A stretch of DNA of 64,000 nt from NCBI RefSeq assembly GCF_002407605.1, contig NZ_NXGV01000002.1, forward strand, positions 559,645 through 623,644, given 5' to 3'. Positions 53,455 to 64,000 of the stretch are shown here, one piece after another. The notes under the pieces were generated by a model. It worked only from the letters and a program-made list of their open reading frames with translations. It had not been told where the DNA came from and did not search any database. Numbering within the stretch: the first letter of the stretch is position 1; every line of letters starts with the position of its first letter. The stretch is from Marinobacter sp. ANT_B65. Lineage in GTDB: Bacteria; Pseudomonadota; Gammaproteobacteria; Pseudomonadales; Oleiphilaceae. Made by a program: the position numbers and the translations under genes.

Positions 53455-55548
53455 ATGTCTGAGGTCGTAACTTATAGTCGTGAAGGCGCTATTGGCGTGA
53501 TTACCGTGAACTACCCGCCAGTGAACGCCCTCAGTCATGCGGTGCGTTCTGGTCTGGTTGCCGCTCTGGAACAGGGGCAGGAGGACTCAGAAGCCAAGGT
53601 GCTTTTGCTGGTGTGTGACGGCCGCACTTTCATCGCAGGTGCTGATATCCGCGAATTTGGCAAGCCCATGCAGGAACCCGGGCTGCCCGCAGTCGTTGAA
53701 CAATATGAAAACAGTGACAAGCCTCTGGTTGCCGCTATTCACGGTACTGCGCTGGGTGGCGGTCTGGAAACGGCCCTTGGCTGCCATTACCGGGTTGCAC
53801 TGAGCAGCGCTAAAGTCGGCCTGCCGGAAGTGAAGCTTGGCTTGTTGCCAGGAGCCGGTGGTACTCAGCGTTTACCACGTCTGACTGGTGCCCAGAAAGC
53901 GCTGGAGATGATTACCTCTGGTGAGTTTGTCGGCGCTAAAGACGCCCTGGCATTGGGTATCGTGGACGCTGTTGACGAAGGTAATGATGTTAAAGCTGCG
54001 GGCCTCGCCTTTGCACAAAAGGTTGCGGATGAGGGGCGCCCGGTGCGCCGGGTTCGTGAACTGACGGACAAGGTTGCGGCGGACAAGGGTAGTGATGTAT
54101 TCGACAAGTTCCGTGCCGTACTGCAAAAGAAGGCTCGTGGTCAGTTTTCTCCTTTCAAATGTGTTGATGCTGTTGAGGCGGCATTTAACCTGCCGTTTGC
54201 TGAGGGAATGAAGCGCGAGCGCGAACTGTTTATGGAGTGCATGGGATCATCCCAGCGCAATGGTCTGATTCATTCATTCTTTGCAGAGCGTGAAGTTTCC
54301 AAGATCAAAGGATTGTCGAAAGATACTCCGGTACGTGATGTGAACAGTGTCGGTGTAATCGGTGCAGGCACCATGGGCGGTGGTATCGCCATGAACTTCG
54401 CCAACGTCGGTATCCCGGTCACTATTGTGGAAATGAAGCAGGAAGCTCTGGATAAAGGGCTGGGCATTATCCGCAAGAACTATGAAAACTCTGCGAAGAA
54501 GGGCCGCCTAACCTCGCAACAGGTGGAAGACCGGATGGCGCTGATCACCGGCAGCCTGGACTACGACGATTTCAAAGATGTGGACCTGGTAATTGAGGCT
54601 GTGTTTGAAAACATGGCTGTGAAAAAAGAGATCTTTGCGAAGCTGGACTCAGTGTGCAAGCCCGGGGCTATTCTGGCTTCCAATACCTCCACTCTGGACG
54701 TCGATGAGATTGCATCTGCCACCAAACGTCCTGAAGACGTTGTGGGCATGCACTTCTTCAGCCCGGCTAACGTCATGAAGCTGCTGGAGAACGTTCGTGG
54801 CAGCAAGACTTCTGATGAAGTAAAAGCGACGGTGATGGCCGTTGCCAAGAAAATCAAGAAAGTGGGTGTACTGGTTGGCAACTGTCACGGCTTTGTGGGT
54901 AATCGCATGCTGCACAGACGCGGTGCCGAGGCCATGGCTCTGGTCAATGAAGGCGCTACGCCACAACAGGTTGATAAGGTGTTGACGGACCTGGGTTATC
55001 CCATGGGTCAGTTTGCCATGTCGGACCTGGCTGGCATTGACGTTGGCTACCGGATTCGCGAAGAACGCCGCAAGGCCGGTGAACAGGTAGATGCGAGCTG
55101 GATGGACAGGCTTGCCGAGCAGAACCGCCTTGGCCAGAAAACCATGGCCGGTGTTTACAAGTACGAAGAGGGCAGCCGCAAGCCCATTCCGGATCCTGAG
55201 GTGGAGCAGATTATTGAGGCTTTCCGCAAGGAGCAGGGCATCAGCTCCCGGGAGATTACGGACCAGGAGATTCTTGAGCGCTGCATGTATGTGATGGTGA
55301 ATGAGGCTGCCAAGATTCTGGAAGAGGGCATTGCTGACCGGGCTCTGGATATTGATGTGGTCTGGATTTATGGCTATGGCTTCCCGGCTTATCGTGGTGG
55401 CCCTATGTTCTGGGCGGACGAGGTTGGCCTGGATGTGATTCTGGCTGCCGTGGAGAAGTATCAGGGTACTGTAGGCGGTGAGCAGTGGGAACCTGCGGAT
55501 TTGCTGAAGAAGCTGGTTGCTGAAGGGAAGAAGTTCGGCGAGCTCTAA
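53455..55548 (+). CDS. FadB-like enoyl-CoA hydratase / 3-hydroxyacyl-CoA dehydrogenase
   Basis: This 697-residue bifunctional enzyme hydrates 2-enoyl-CoA and oxidises the 3-hydroxy product with NAD+. Residues about 1-190 are a crotonase domain with FIAGADIREFG, GTALGGGLETALG and GLLPGAGGTQRLP. Residues about 295-480 are the NAD domain with GAGTMGGGIAMNFANVG and HFFSPANVMKLLE. Two 3HCDH C-terminal domains follow. The order is that of the short FadB/peroxisomal MFE1-type enzymes. With paaF lost, this hydratase is the best candidate in the window to act on 2,3-dehydroadipyl-CoA. Confidence 0.93.
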   Translation: MSEVVTYSREGAIGVITVNYPPVNALSHAVRSGLVAALEQGQEDSEAKVLLLVCDGRTFIAGADIREFGKPMQEPGLPAVVEQYENSDKPLVAAIHGTALGGGLETALGCHYRVALSSAKVGLPEVKLGLLPGAGGTQRLPRLTGAQKALEMITSGEFVGAKDALALGIVDAVDEGNDVKAAGLAFAQKVADEGRPVRRVRELTDKVAADKGSDVFDKFRAVLQKKARGQFSPFKCVDAVEAAFNLPFAEGMKRERELFMECMGSSQRNGLIHSFFAEREVSKIKGLSKDTPVRDVNSVGVIGAGTMGGGIAMNFANVGIPVTIVEMKQEALDKGLGIIRKNYENSAKKGRLTSQQVEDRMALITGSLDYDDFKDVDLVIEAVFENMAVKKEIFAKLDSVCKPGAILASNTSTLDVDEIASATKRPEDVVGMHFFSPANVMKLLENVRGSKTSDEVKATVMAVAKKIKKVGVLVGNCHGFVGNRMLHRRGAEAMALVNEGATPQQVDKVLTDLGYPMGQFAMSDLAGIDVGYRIREERRKAGEQVDASWMDRLAEQNRLGQKTMAGVYKYEEGSRKPIPDPEVEQIIEAFRKEQGISSREITDQEILERCMYVMVNEAAKILEEGIADRALDIDVVWIYGYGFPAYRGGPMFWADEVGLDVILAAVEKYQGTVGGEQWEPADLLKKLVAEGKKFGEL

Positions 55549-55597
55549 GGCCTCTGTAATTCAAGCCGGCCCCTGAGTGCATCGACGCCGGGGGGTT

Positions 55598-55686
55598 GGC
55601 TGGGTGCGGGTGGTCTTTCTGTCGGAAAAAACAACTCGCTTTGCTCAGACATTTTTTTCCGACAGAAAGACCACCCGCACCCAGCC
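55598..55686. repeat. Long palindromic element, copy B
   Basis: An 89-base inverted repeat has perfect 34-bp arms (55598-55631 with 55653-55686) and a 21-base loop. The loop, read on the minus strand, is TGTCTGAG-N4-GCGAGTTG, as in copy A at 41041-41127. The arms differ from copy A in sequence but are self-complementary. Confidence 0.88.
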
Positions 55687-55765
55687 GATCTGAACGCTTG
55701 ATTTGTATCTCTGCTCTATCCCGATTGAGGGGCAGGCAACCTATTTTAATTTTAAGGTAACTCTT

Positions 55766-56950
55766 ATGTCAGACGCAGTTATTGTATCTACCGCACGTAC
55801 AGCTCTAGGGAAATCATACCGCGGCGCTTTGAATAATACTCACAGTGTGGATCTGGCCGGGCACGTGATTAAACACGCGGTTGCCCGTGCAGGTATTGAT
55901 CCTGCGATTGTTGAGGATGTGATTCTCGGCGCTACTTTTCACGAAGGCGCACAGGGCAAGAACATGGCCCGCCTGGCTGCGATTCGTGCGGGTCTGCCGG
56001 TGACTACGGCTGGCTTGTCGATTAACCGTTTTTGCAGTTCCGGTTTGCAGTCGATTGCTATTGCGTCGCAGCGTGTGGTCTCCGAGAAGGTGCCCGTAAT
56101 GGTGGCGGGTGGTGTGGAGTCTATCTCTCTGGTGCAGAACGATAAGCTCAACAGCTATCACGCCGCGAATGAGTGGCTGATGAAGAACAAGCCTGAGCTG
56201 TACCTTTCGATGATTGAAACGGCGGATATCGTAGCCCAGCGCTATGGCGTCAGTCGTGAGGCTCAGGATGAGTATGCATTGATTTCCCAGCAGCGTACGG
56301 CTGCTGCACAGCAAGCCGGCCGGTTTGATGATGAGATCGTCCCATTTGATGCAACGATGCTGGTGAAGGACAAGGAAACCGGCGAAGTGAGTCAGAAGGA
56401 TGTCACTCTTACCCAGGATGAGTGCAACCGCCCGAATACCACGCTTGAAGGCCTGCAGGGGCTGAATGCGGTGCGTGGCGAAGGCAATTTTGTCACTGCA
56501 GGTAATGCCAGCCAGTTATCTGACGGCGCCTCTGTCTGTACGGTGATGAACAGCACTTATGCCGAGAAAAACAACATCGAGCCTATGGGCATCTTCCGTG
56601 GTTTTGCCGTGGCAGGGTGTGAGCCGGATGAGATGGGTATCGGGCCGGTGTTTGCCATTCCCCGCCTGCTTGAGCGCAATGGTCTGACCATGGACGATAT
56701 TGATCTGTGGGAGCTGAACGAAGCTTTTGCTTCACAGGTGGTGTATTGCCGCGACCGTCTTGGTATTCCCATGGAGAAGCTTAACGTGAACGGTGGCTCC
56801 ATCGCTGTTGGTCACCCTTATGGTGTTACCGGATCCCGCCTCACGGGGCATGCCTTGATTGAAGGTAAGCGTCGTGGTGCTAAATACGTTGTGGTCACCA
56901 TGTGTATTGGCGGTGGCCAGGGTGCCGCAGGTCTGTTTGAGGTGATCTGA
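55766..56950 (+). CDS. Acetyl-CoA acyltransferase (thiolase)
   Basis: This 394-residue thiolase cleaves 3-ketoacyl-CoA. The acylated cysteine is in [10 protein letters not shown] near residue 90, the histidine in GHPYGVTGS near residue 350 and the second cysteine in CIGGGQG near residue 380. The start at 55766 has AAGGT upstream and gives the family N-terminus MSDAVIV. It follows the fadB-like gene after palindrome B and works with it in beta-oxidation. Confidence 0.93.
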   Translation: MSDAVIVSTARTALGKSYRGALNNTHSVDLAGHVIKHAVARAGIDPAIVEDVILGATFHEGAQGKNMARLAAIRAGLPVTTAGLSINRFCSSGLQSIAIASQRVVSEKVPVMVAGGVESISLVQNDKLNSYHAANEWLMKNKPELYLSMIETADIVAQRYGVSREAQDEYALISQQRTAAAQQAGRFDDEIVPFDATMLVKDKETGEVSQKDVTLTQDECNRPNTTLEGLQGLNAVRGEGNFVTAGNASQLSDGASVCTVMNSTYAEKNNIEPMGIFRGFAVAGCEPDEMGIGPVFAIPRLLERNGLTMDDIDLWELNEAFASQVVYCRDRLGIPMEKLNVNGGSIAVGHPYGVTGSRLTGHALIEGKRRGAKYVVVTMCIGGGQGAAGLFEVI

Positions 56951-57012
56951 TCACAGTCAGATCCTGACAACCCGGTGTCAAAAACAATAAGCGATAGCAA
57001 AGGTGTCAAAAC

Positions 57013-58815
57013 GTGCAGCAAAAGATCATCAACCCGCAGGATCTGGCATTCCAGCTCTTTGAACTCCACGATGTGGAGCAGTGTCTCGGTTTTGAACGCT
57101 ACTCTGATCACAGCCGGGAAACGCTTCAGGCTGCGCTTGATCTGGCGCTGAAGGTTGCGGCTGAGGAGTTCGCGCCTCATGCGCGTCTGGTTGACGAGGA
57201 AGAGCCTCGTTTCGAGAACGGTCGGGTGGAAATGCGCCCGGAAGTTAAAAAGGCCCTGGGCGTGTTGAAGGACACCGGGTTGATGGCGGCTGGCCAGGAC
57301 TACGAGCGTGGTGGCATGCAGTTGCCGGCGGCCGTGACTCAGATGTGTGTAGGAATGCTGAAGGGAGCGAATGTTGGCACCCAGGGTTATGCCGGGCTGA
57401 CTATCGCAGCAGCCAATCTGATTATGGTTCAGGGCTCGAAGGAACAGCAGTCCCGGTTCGCTGAGCCGATGATGGCTGGCCGGTTTTTTGGCACCATGTG
57501 TTTGACCGAGCCCCATTCAGGCTCATCCCTGGGCGATCTGCGCACGCGCGCAGAGCCTCGCCCTGATGGCACCTACCGCCTGTTCGGTAACAAGATTTTT
57601 ATCTCTGGCGGTGACCACGAGCTGAGTGAAAATATCATTCACATGGTACTCGCCCGTTTACCTGATGCGCCTTCAGGCGTTAAGGGCATATCCCTGTTTC
57701 TGGTTCCTAAAATCCTGGTGAATGATGATGGCAGTCTTGGCGAGCGGAATGATGTTGCGCTGGCGGGCCTGATTCACAAGATGGGATACCGGGGCACCAC
57801 TTCTACGATGCTCAACTTTGGTGAAAAAGGCGGAGCGGTCGGTTACCTGGTGGGTGAGCCCAACAAGGGGCTGGCGGCCATGTTCCACATGATGAATGAA
57901 GCCCGGGTCGGAGTTGGTCTTGGCTCTGTCATGCTCGGCTACACTGGTTACCTGCATGCGCTGGAGTATGCGCGGGAGCGTAATCAGGGCAGGCCGATCG
58001 GAGAAAAAGATCCGGCTGCCCCCCAGGTGCCACTGATCCGGCACGGGGATATTCGCCGCATGTTGCTGGCCCAGAAGGCCTATGTGGAAGGCGGGCTGGC
58101 CCTGTGTCTGCAGGGCGCTATGCTGGTGGACGAGAAAAAATTTGCAGCGACCGATGCGCAGCGCAACCTGGCCGCCGGATTGCTTGATCTGCTAACGCCT
58201 GTCATCAAATCCTGGCCTGCACGCTATTGTCTTGAGGCCAACAGCCTCGCGATTCAGGTGCATGGTGGTTATGGCTACACCCGGGAATATCCGGTGGAAC
58301 AATTCTACCGGGATAACCGCCTGAACCCGATCCACGAAGGCACTCATGGTATTCAGGGCATTGACCTGCTGGGCCGCAAGGTCTCAATGGCTGGTGGTGA
58401 GTTTTATCAGGAATTGATGCGACGGATTGAATCCGCCATTGCTGATGCCAGGCAGGAACCCCGGCTTGCAGATTCTGCGGACCGTCTTGAACAGGCGGTT
58501 GCGGCAATATCTGAAGCTACAGACGTTATCAACGAAGAGAAAGCCAGGGGAGACAAAGAGAAGGCGCTGGCGAATGCGACTCTGTATCTGGATGCCTTTG
58601 GTCACGTTGTTGTTGGCTGGATATGGCTTCGTCAGGGCCTCAAAGCCGTAGTGGGTCTGGCTGGAAAAGGTGAACAGACGCCGGCGTTTTATGAAGGTAA
58701 GATCAAAGCCTGCGAGTATTTTGCCCGGTACGAACTGCCCGGCGTGGTGAGTTCTGCAGAACTGTTAAAAGCTGTTGATACAACAGCTCTGGAGATCCTT
58801 GAGGATCAGTTCTAG
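57013..58815 (+). CDS. Acyl-CoA dehydrogenase with C-terminal extension
   Basis: This 600-residue acyl-CoA dehydrogenase belongs to the long group with an added C-terminal helical domain. The core has CLTEPHSGSSLGDLRT near residue 160, KIFISGGDH, and NPIHEGTHGIQGIDLLGRK near residue 440 with the catalytic glutamate. The added domain covers about residues 470-600. GTG at 57013 is used because AGGTG lies 7 bases before it. It starts 62 bases after the thiolase and supplies the first beta-oxidation step. Confidence 0.9.
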   Translation: MQQKIINPQDLAFQLFELHDVEQCLGFERYSDHSRETLQAALDLALKVAAEEFAPHARLVDEEEPRFENGRVEMRPEVKKALGVLKDTGLMAAGQDYERGGMQLPAAVTQMCVGMLKGANVGTQGYAGLTIAAANLIMVQGSKEQQSRFAEPMMAGRFFGTMCLTEPHSGSSLGDLRTRAEPRPDGTYRLFGNKIFISGGDHELSENIIHMVLARLPDAPSGVKGISLFLVPKILVNDDGSLGERNDVALAGLIHKMGYRGTTSTMLNFGEKGGAVGYLVGEPNKGLAAMFHMMNEARVGVGLGSVMLGYTGYLHALEYARERNQGRPIGEKDPAAPQVPLIRHGDIRRMLLAQKAYVEGGLALCLQGAMLVDEKKFAATDAQRNLAAGLLDLLTPVIKSWPARYCLEANSLAIQVHGGYGYTREYPVEQFYRDNRLNPIHEGTHGIQGIDLLGRKVSMAGGEFYQELMRRIESAIADARQEPRLADSADRLEQAVAAISEATDVINEEKARGDKEKALANATLYLDAFGHVVVGWIWLRQGLKAVVGLAGKGEQTPAFYEGKIKACEYFARYELPGVVSSAELLKAVDTTALEILEDQF

Positions 58816-58858
58816 ACACCTGGCGCCCTAACGAACACTTTTGCTTTTATTTAAGTGA

Positions 58859-61545
<2,687 letters not shown>

Positions 61546-61754
61546 GTCCTGCGGTCAATAAAGGGGGTAGCGCGACCGAAAGTCTAGTGATCGAATGTTT
61601 CGCGATTGTTACTTGGTTGTGACCTGGGTTCCGGTTTTATGGCGGGTGGAGTCAGGTTCAGCGTTGGTAAAGGGGCAACCCCTGTATTCAGAGTGGTATG
61701 AATCCTGCTTGGATAATGAAAGCTGGCTTGTCGGCTGTAATTGATGGATAAATT

Positions 61755-62801
61755 ATGTTTTTTGATAAAACAATCGTCGTGACATTTGTTCTGCTCTTTA
61801 CTGCCGTTTTTGCCCAAGCCTCTGAGCCCAAAGAGTTGGTGCTCCTTAACTGGGCAAATTACATGGATCCGGATGTTCTGGTGGAGTTCGAACAACGCAC
61901 AGGCATCAGCGTCAAACAAAGATATTTCGACTCTGATTCGGCCCGGGGGGAGATACTGCTCGAGACCGAAGGAAAAGGGTTCGATCTGGCTCTTGTTAAC
62001 GGCGCTTCGATCCGGATCCTGGCCAAGCGTGGTTGGCTTGCCCCTGTTGATGAGTCGAGCATCCCTAATCTGAAGCACATTGATCCACGCTGGCGTACCG
62101 CCTTTGAGGGGGCCAGAAGCTATGGTGTGCCTTACTTCTGGGGGACGCTGGGCATTGTTTATCGTAAAGATCTTGTCCCTTTCACCGTTTCAAGCTGGAT
62201 GGACCTGTTGCGGCCGGCAGAAGAGCTTCACGGGAAAATCAGCATGATTGGAGATAGTGCGGATTTGATCGGCACGGCTCTCAAAGCGCTGGGGTACTCT
62301 CTCAACATTACTGATGAGAAGGCGATGCAAGAGGCAGAGGCGCTGCTGCAAGCACAGGCTCCTGCGGTCAAGACCTATCGTTATATATCCATTGGCGCGG
62401 ATTCTGCCCTGCTGACAGGTCAGGTTGTCATGAGCATGATGTATAACGGGGACATGCGGATGCTGCAGCAGCATAGCGACAACATTGCGTTTGTGCTTCC
62501 GAAAGAGGGTGGCAACATCTGGACGGACTATCTGAGTGTACTGAGCGCCTCCCCCAGAAAGGCAGATGCCAAACGTTTCATTGATTTCCTCAATGAGCCG
62601 GAGATCGCTGCACGGTTGGCGCAGTTTACCCACTATGCCACGCCCAATCTGTCTGCAGAAGCATTGCTGCCGGCTGAGTTCATGAATGATCCGGTAATCT
62701 ATCCGACCGGGGAGGCACTGGACAATTCGGAAGCCTATGGTCGTTTACCTCCCCGGGCGCAAAAACGCCGGGCTGCGATCTTTTCGCGACTTGTCGACTG
62801 A
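61755..62801 (+). CDS. PotD-like polyamine-binding periplasmic protein
   Basis: This 348-residue periplasmic protein has a signal peptide ending AQAS and the PotD-family opening VLLNWANYMDPDVLVEFEQRTG. GTLGIVYRKDL near residue 135 and MMYNGDMRM near residue 235 are in the expected places. No ABC permease genes follow. Instead a membrane receptor gene begins 14 bases downstream. This matches NspS, the norspermidine sensor of Vibrio that controls MbaA, rather than a transporter component. Confidence 0.85.
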   Translation: MFFDKTIVVTFVLLFTAVFAQASEPKELVLLNWANYMDPDVLVEFEQRTGISVKQRYFDSDSARGEILLETEGKGFDLALVNGASIRILAKRGWLAPVDESSIPNLKHIDPRWRTAFEGARSYGVPYFWGTLGIVYRKDLVPFTVSSWMDLLRPAEELHGKISMIGDSADLIGTALKALGYSLNITDEKAMQEAEALLQAQAPAVKTYRYISIGADSALLTGQVVMSMMYNGDMRMLQQHSDNIAFVLPKEGGNIWTDYLSVLSASPRKADAKRFIDFLNEPEIAARLAQFTHYATPNLSAEALLPAEFMNDPVIYPTGEALDNSEAYGRLPPRAQKRRAAIFSRLVD

Positions 62802-62815
62802 GACTGAAATACCTT

Positions 62816-64000
62816 ATGCGCCTTCATGCCAAGGTTCTTTTAGTTGTCGTTCCTTTAGCTGTGATTCCGCTGATGATTCTGGGGTGGCTGGCCTATGACC
62901 AGTTGCGCTCAAGCGCGGTAGAGCGCAGTTCCAGCCAGATGACAGCATTAATGGATCAGATGGCGCGCAGCTTTCAGATGCACCAGAGTGTTGCAGAAGC
63001 GAACGCCAGATTATTTGCGGATGCCTCGCTGATGCGCGCGTATGCGCTGACGGAAGATGATGAAGAGCGGTATGTATTAGTGCTGCCTTCCCTGCTGAAG
63101 TTGTTTTCCAGCTATCTGCACGCCTACCCTGGTTATACCGAAATTCGTTTCCTGCTGCCGGATGGCTACGAGGATGCTCGTGCCACCTTGATACCAATTC
63201 CGAACGCTACTGAAGAAGAAGGCGATACTCCCTTCTTTCAGGAACTCAGCCGTCATAAGGGTGAGGCATTTGTCCGGGTTTCCACTCCCCCTGATAGTCA
63301 TGCGATATCTCTGCAGGTTGCGCAACCTGTCCGGTTGATTGATCCGGTTACTCAGGATCCCCTTAACGGCAAGCCAACGTTGCGAGGTTATCTGGTCGTT
63401 ACTATGGGGCTGGATTTTATGGCGGAACAGGTAGCCTCCAGCCGGATAGGCGAAAACGGCCATACGCTGATCGTCGATGAAAGCGGCAGGGTTCTTTTTC
63501 ATCGTGACCCGTCCCGACTGGGTCAGCATATACCGGCGTCGCTGTTGAGAAAGATTATGGGTACAGGAGCGCGTGAACAGCTTATGCCTGCTTTTTTTCA
63601 AGAGGCAGAGAGTCTGCTGGCAACCCGCCGCTTGCACGAAGGACTGATGTTGATCGGCGTATTGCCGGAATGGGAGTTGCTGGAAGAAAGTCAGAGGCTG
63701 GGAAGTATTGTCGCCTGGATCATACTGGGCACCGTAGTGCTGATGATTATCTCGCTGTTGATGGCCATGAATGCCCTTATGGTTCGTCCATTGAAACAAT
63801 TGATGGGGGCGGTTCGCGAGATCGGCCGTGGAAACCTGGCCCCGGAAATGGCGTTGCCGAGCAAAGACGAACTGGGCCAGCTGGCACGAAGTTTTCAGGA
63901 AATGGCGGGCAATCTGGAAAGTTCACGCGTCAAGGTGGAACAGCTGGCATACCACGACAGCCTGACTGGGTTACCTAACCGGTTCCGGGCGCATGAGAAT
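62816..64000 (+). CDS. Membrane sensor with periplasmic domain, HAMP and start of GGDEF domain, truncated at window edge
   Basis: The frame from the ATG at 62816 is open for 395 codons to the end of the window. It reads MRLHAKVLLVVVPLAVIPL (first membrane helix), a large periplasmic part with a Cache-like pattern (EIRFLLPDGYED, then GENGHTLIVDESGRVLFHRDP), a second helix (SIVAWIILGTVVLMIISLL), a HAMP domain (RPLKQLMGAVREIGRGNL) and the GGDEF-domain opening YHDSLTGLPNRF. The output is probably cyclic-di-GMP synthesis, perhaps with an EAL domain beyond the window. It is in one operon with the PotD-like gene. Confidence 0.88.
   Translation, partial: MRLHAKVLLVVVPLAVIPLMILGWLAYDQLRSSAVERSSSQMTALMDQMARSFQMHQSVAEANARLFADASLMRAYALTEDDEERYVLVLPSLLKLFSSYLHAYPGYTEIRFLLPDGYEDARATLIPIPNATEEEGDTPFFQELSRHKGEAFVRVSTPPDSHAISLQVAQPVRLIDPVTQDPLNGKPTLRGYLVVTMGLDFMAEQVASSRIGENGHTLIVDESGRVLFHRDPSRLGQHIPASLLRKIMGTGAREQLMPAFFQEAESLLATRRLHEGLMLIGVLPEWELLEESQRLGSIVAWIILGTVVLMIISLLMAMNALMVRPLKQLMGAVREIGRGNLAPEMALPSKDELGQLARSFQEMAGNLESSRVKVEQLAYHDSLTGLPNRFRAHEN

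Overview
The window reads as a chromosomal catabolic region of a marine gammaproteobacterium, most like Marinobacter (inference from gene content, protein wording and moderate GC; no marker gene is present). About 50 protein genes are supported. No rRNA, tRNA, CRISPR, insertion sequence or prophage was seen.

Layout. 1-6189: the end of a five-gene branched-chain-amino-acid-type (HAAT) ABC transporter (livG' H M K F) whose last gene overlaps an acyl-CoA synthetase. 6345-12331: a NhaD-type Na+/H+ antiporter, an FMN reductase, a YeiH-family exporter and a large lipoprotein hydrolase. 12348-31688: the phenylacetate (PAA) catabolon. It holds the repressor gene paaX, a second HAAT transporter whose last ATPase carries an N-terminal hemerythrin-like domain, paaABCDE-paaZ, paaGHIJK and paaY. 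Three 39-bp inverted repeats (TGATAC-N27-GTATCR) lie in front of paaX/liv, paaA and paaG and are probably the PaaX operators. The paaF position, just upstream of paaG, keeps only about 24 codons of paaF.

31753-47000: a small unknown gene, a TRAP transporter (dctPQM), an enoyl-CoA isomerase-like gene, an acyl-CoA synthetase, and a run of SDR, thioesterase, ACAD10/11-type acyl-CoA dehydrogenase, SDR, APH-type kinase, SurE, acyl-CoA synthetase and PanE-like reductase. The kinase and the ACAD10/11-type dehydrogenase are the two halves of the fused animal ACAD10/11 proteins. This suggests a pathway that removes a 4-hydroxyl group by phosphorylation and elimination. Facing it are a MaoC hydratase, a class II aldolase, a paired acyl-CoA dehydrogenase and a glutaryl-CoA dehydrogenase-like gene.

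50847-59857: an unrecognised polytopic membrane protein, an IclR regulator, a FadB-like hydratase/dehydrogenase, a thiolase, a 600-residue acyl-CoA dehydrogenase and a nitronate monooxygenase-like flavoprotein: a complete beta-oxidation set. The fadB-like and gcdH-side promoters share a likely operator. 59854-64000: a secreted metallophosphoesterase, then a PotD-like binding protein followed by a Cache-like/HAMP/GGDEF receptor that runs off the end (an NspS-MbaA-like polyamine/c-di-GMP arrangement). Two long palindromes with a common loop and different but self-complementary arms lie at 41041-41127 and 55598-55686.
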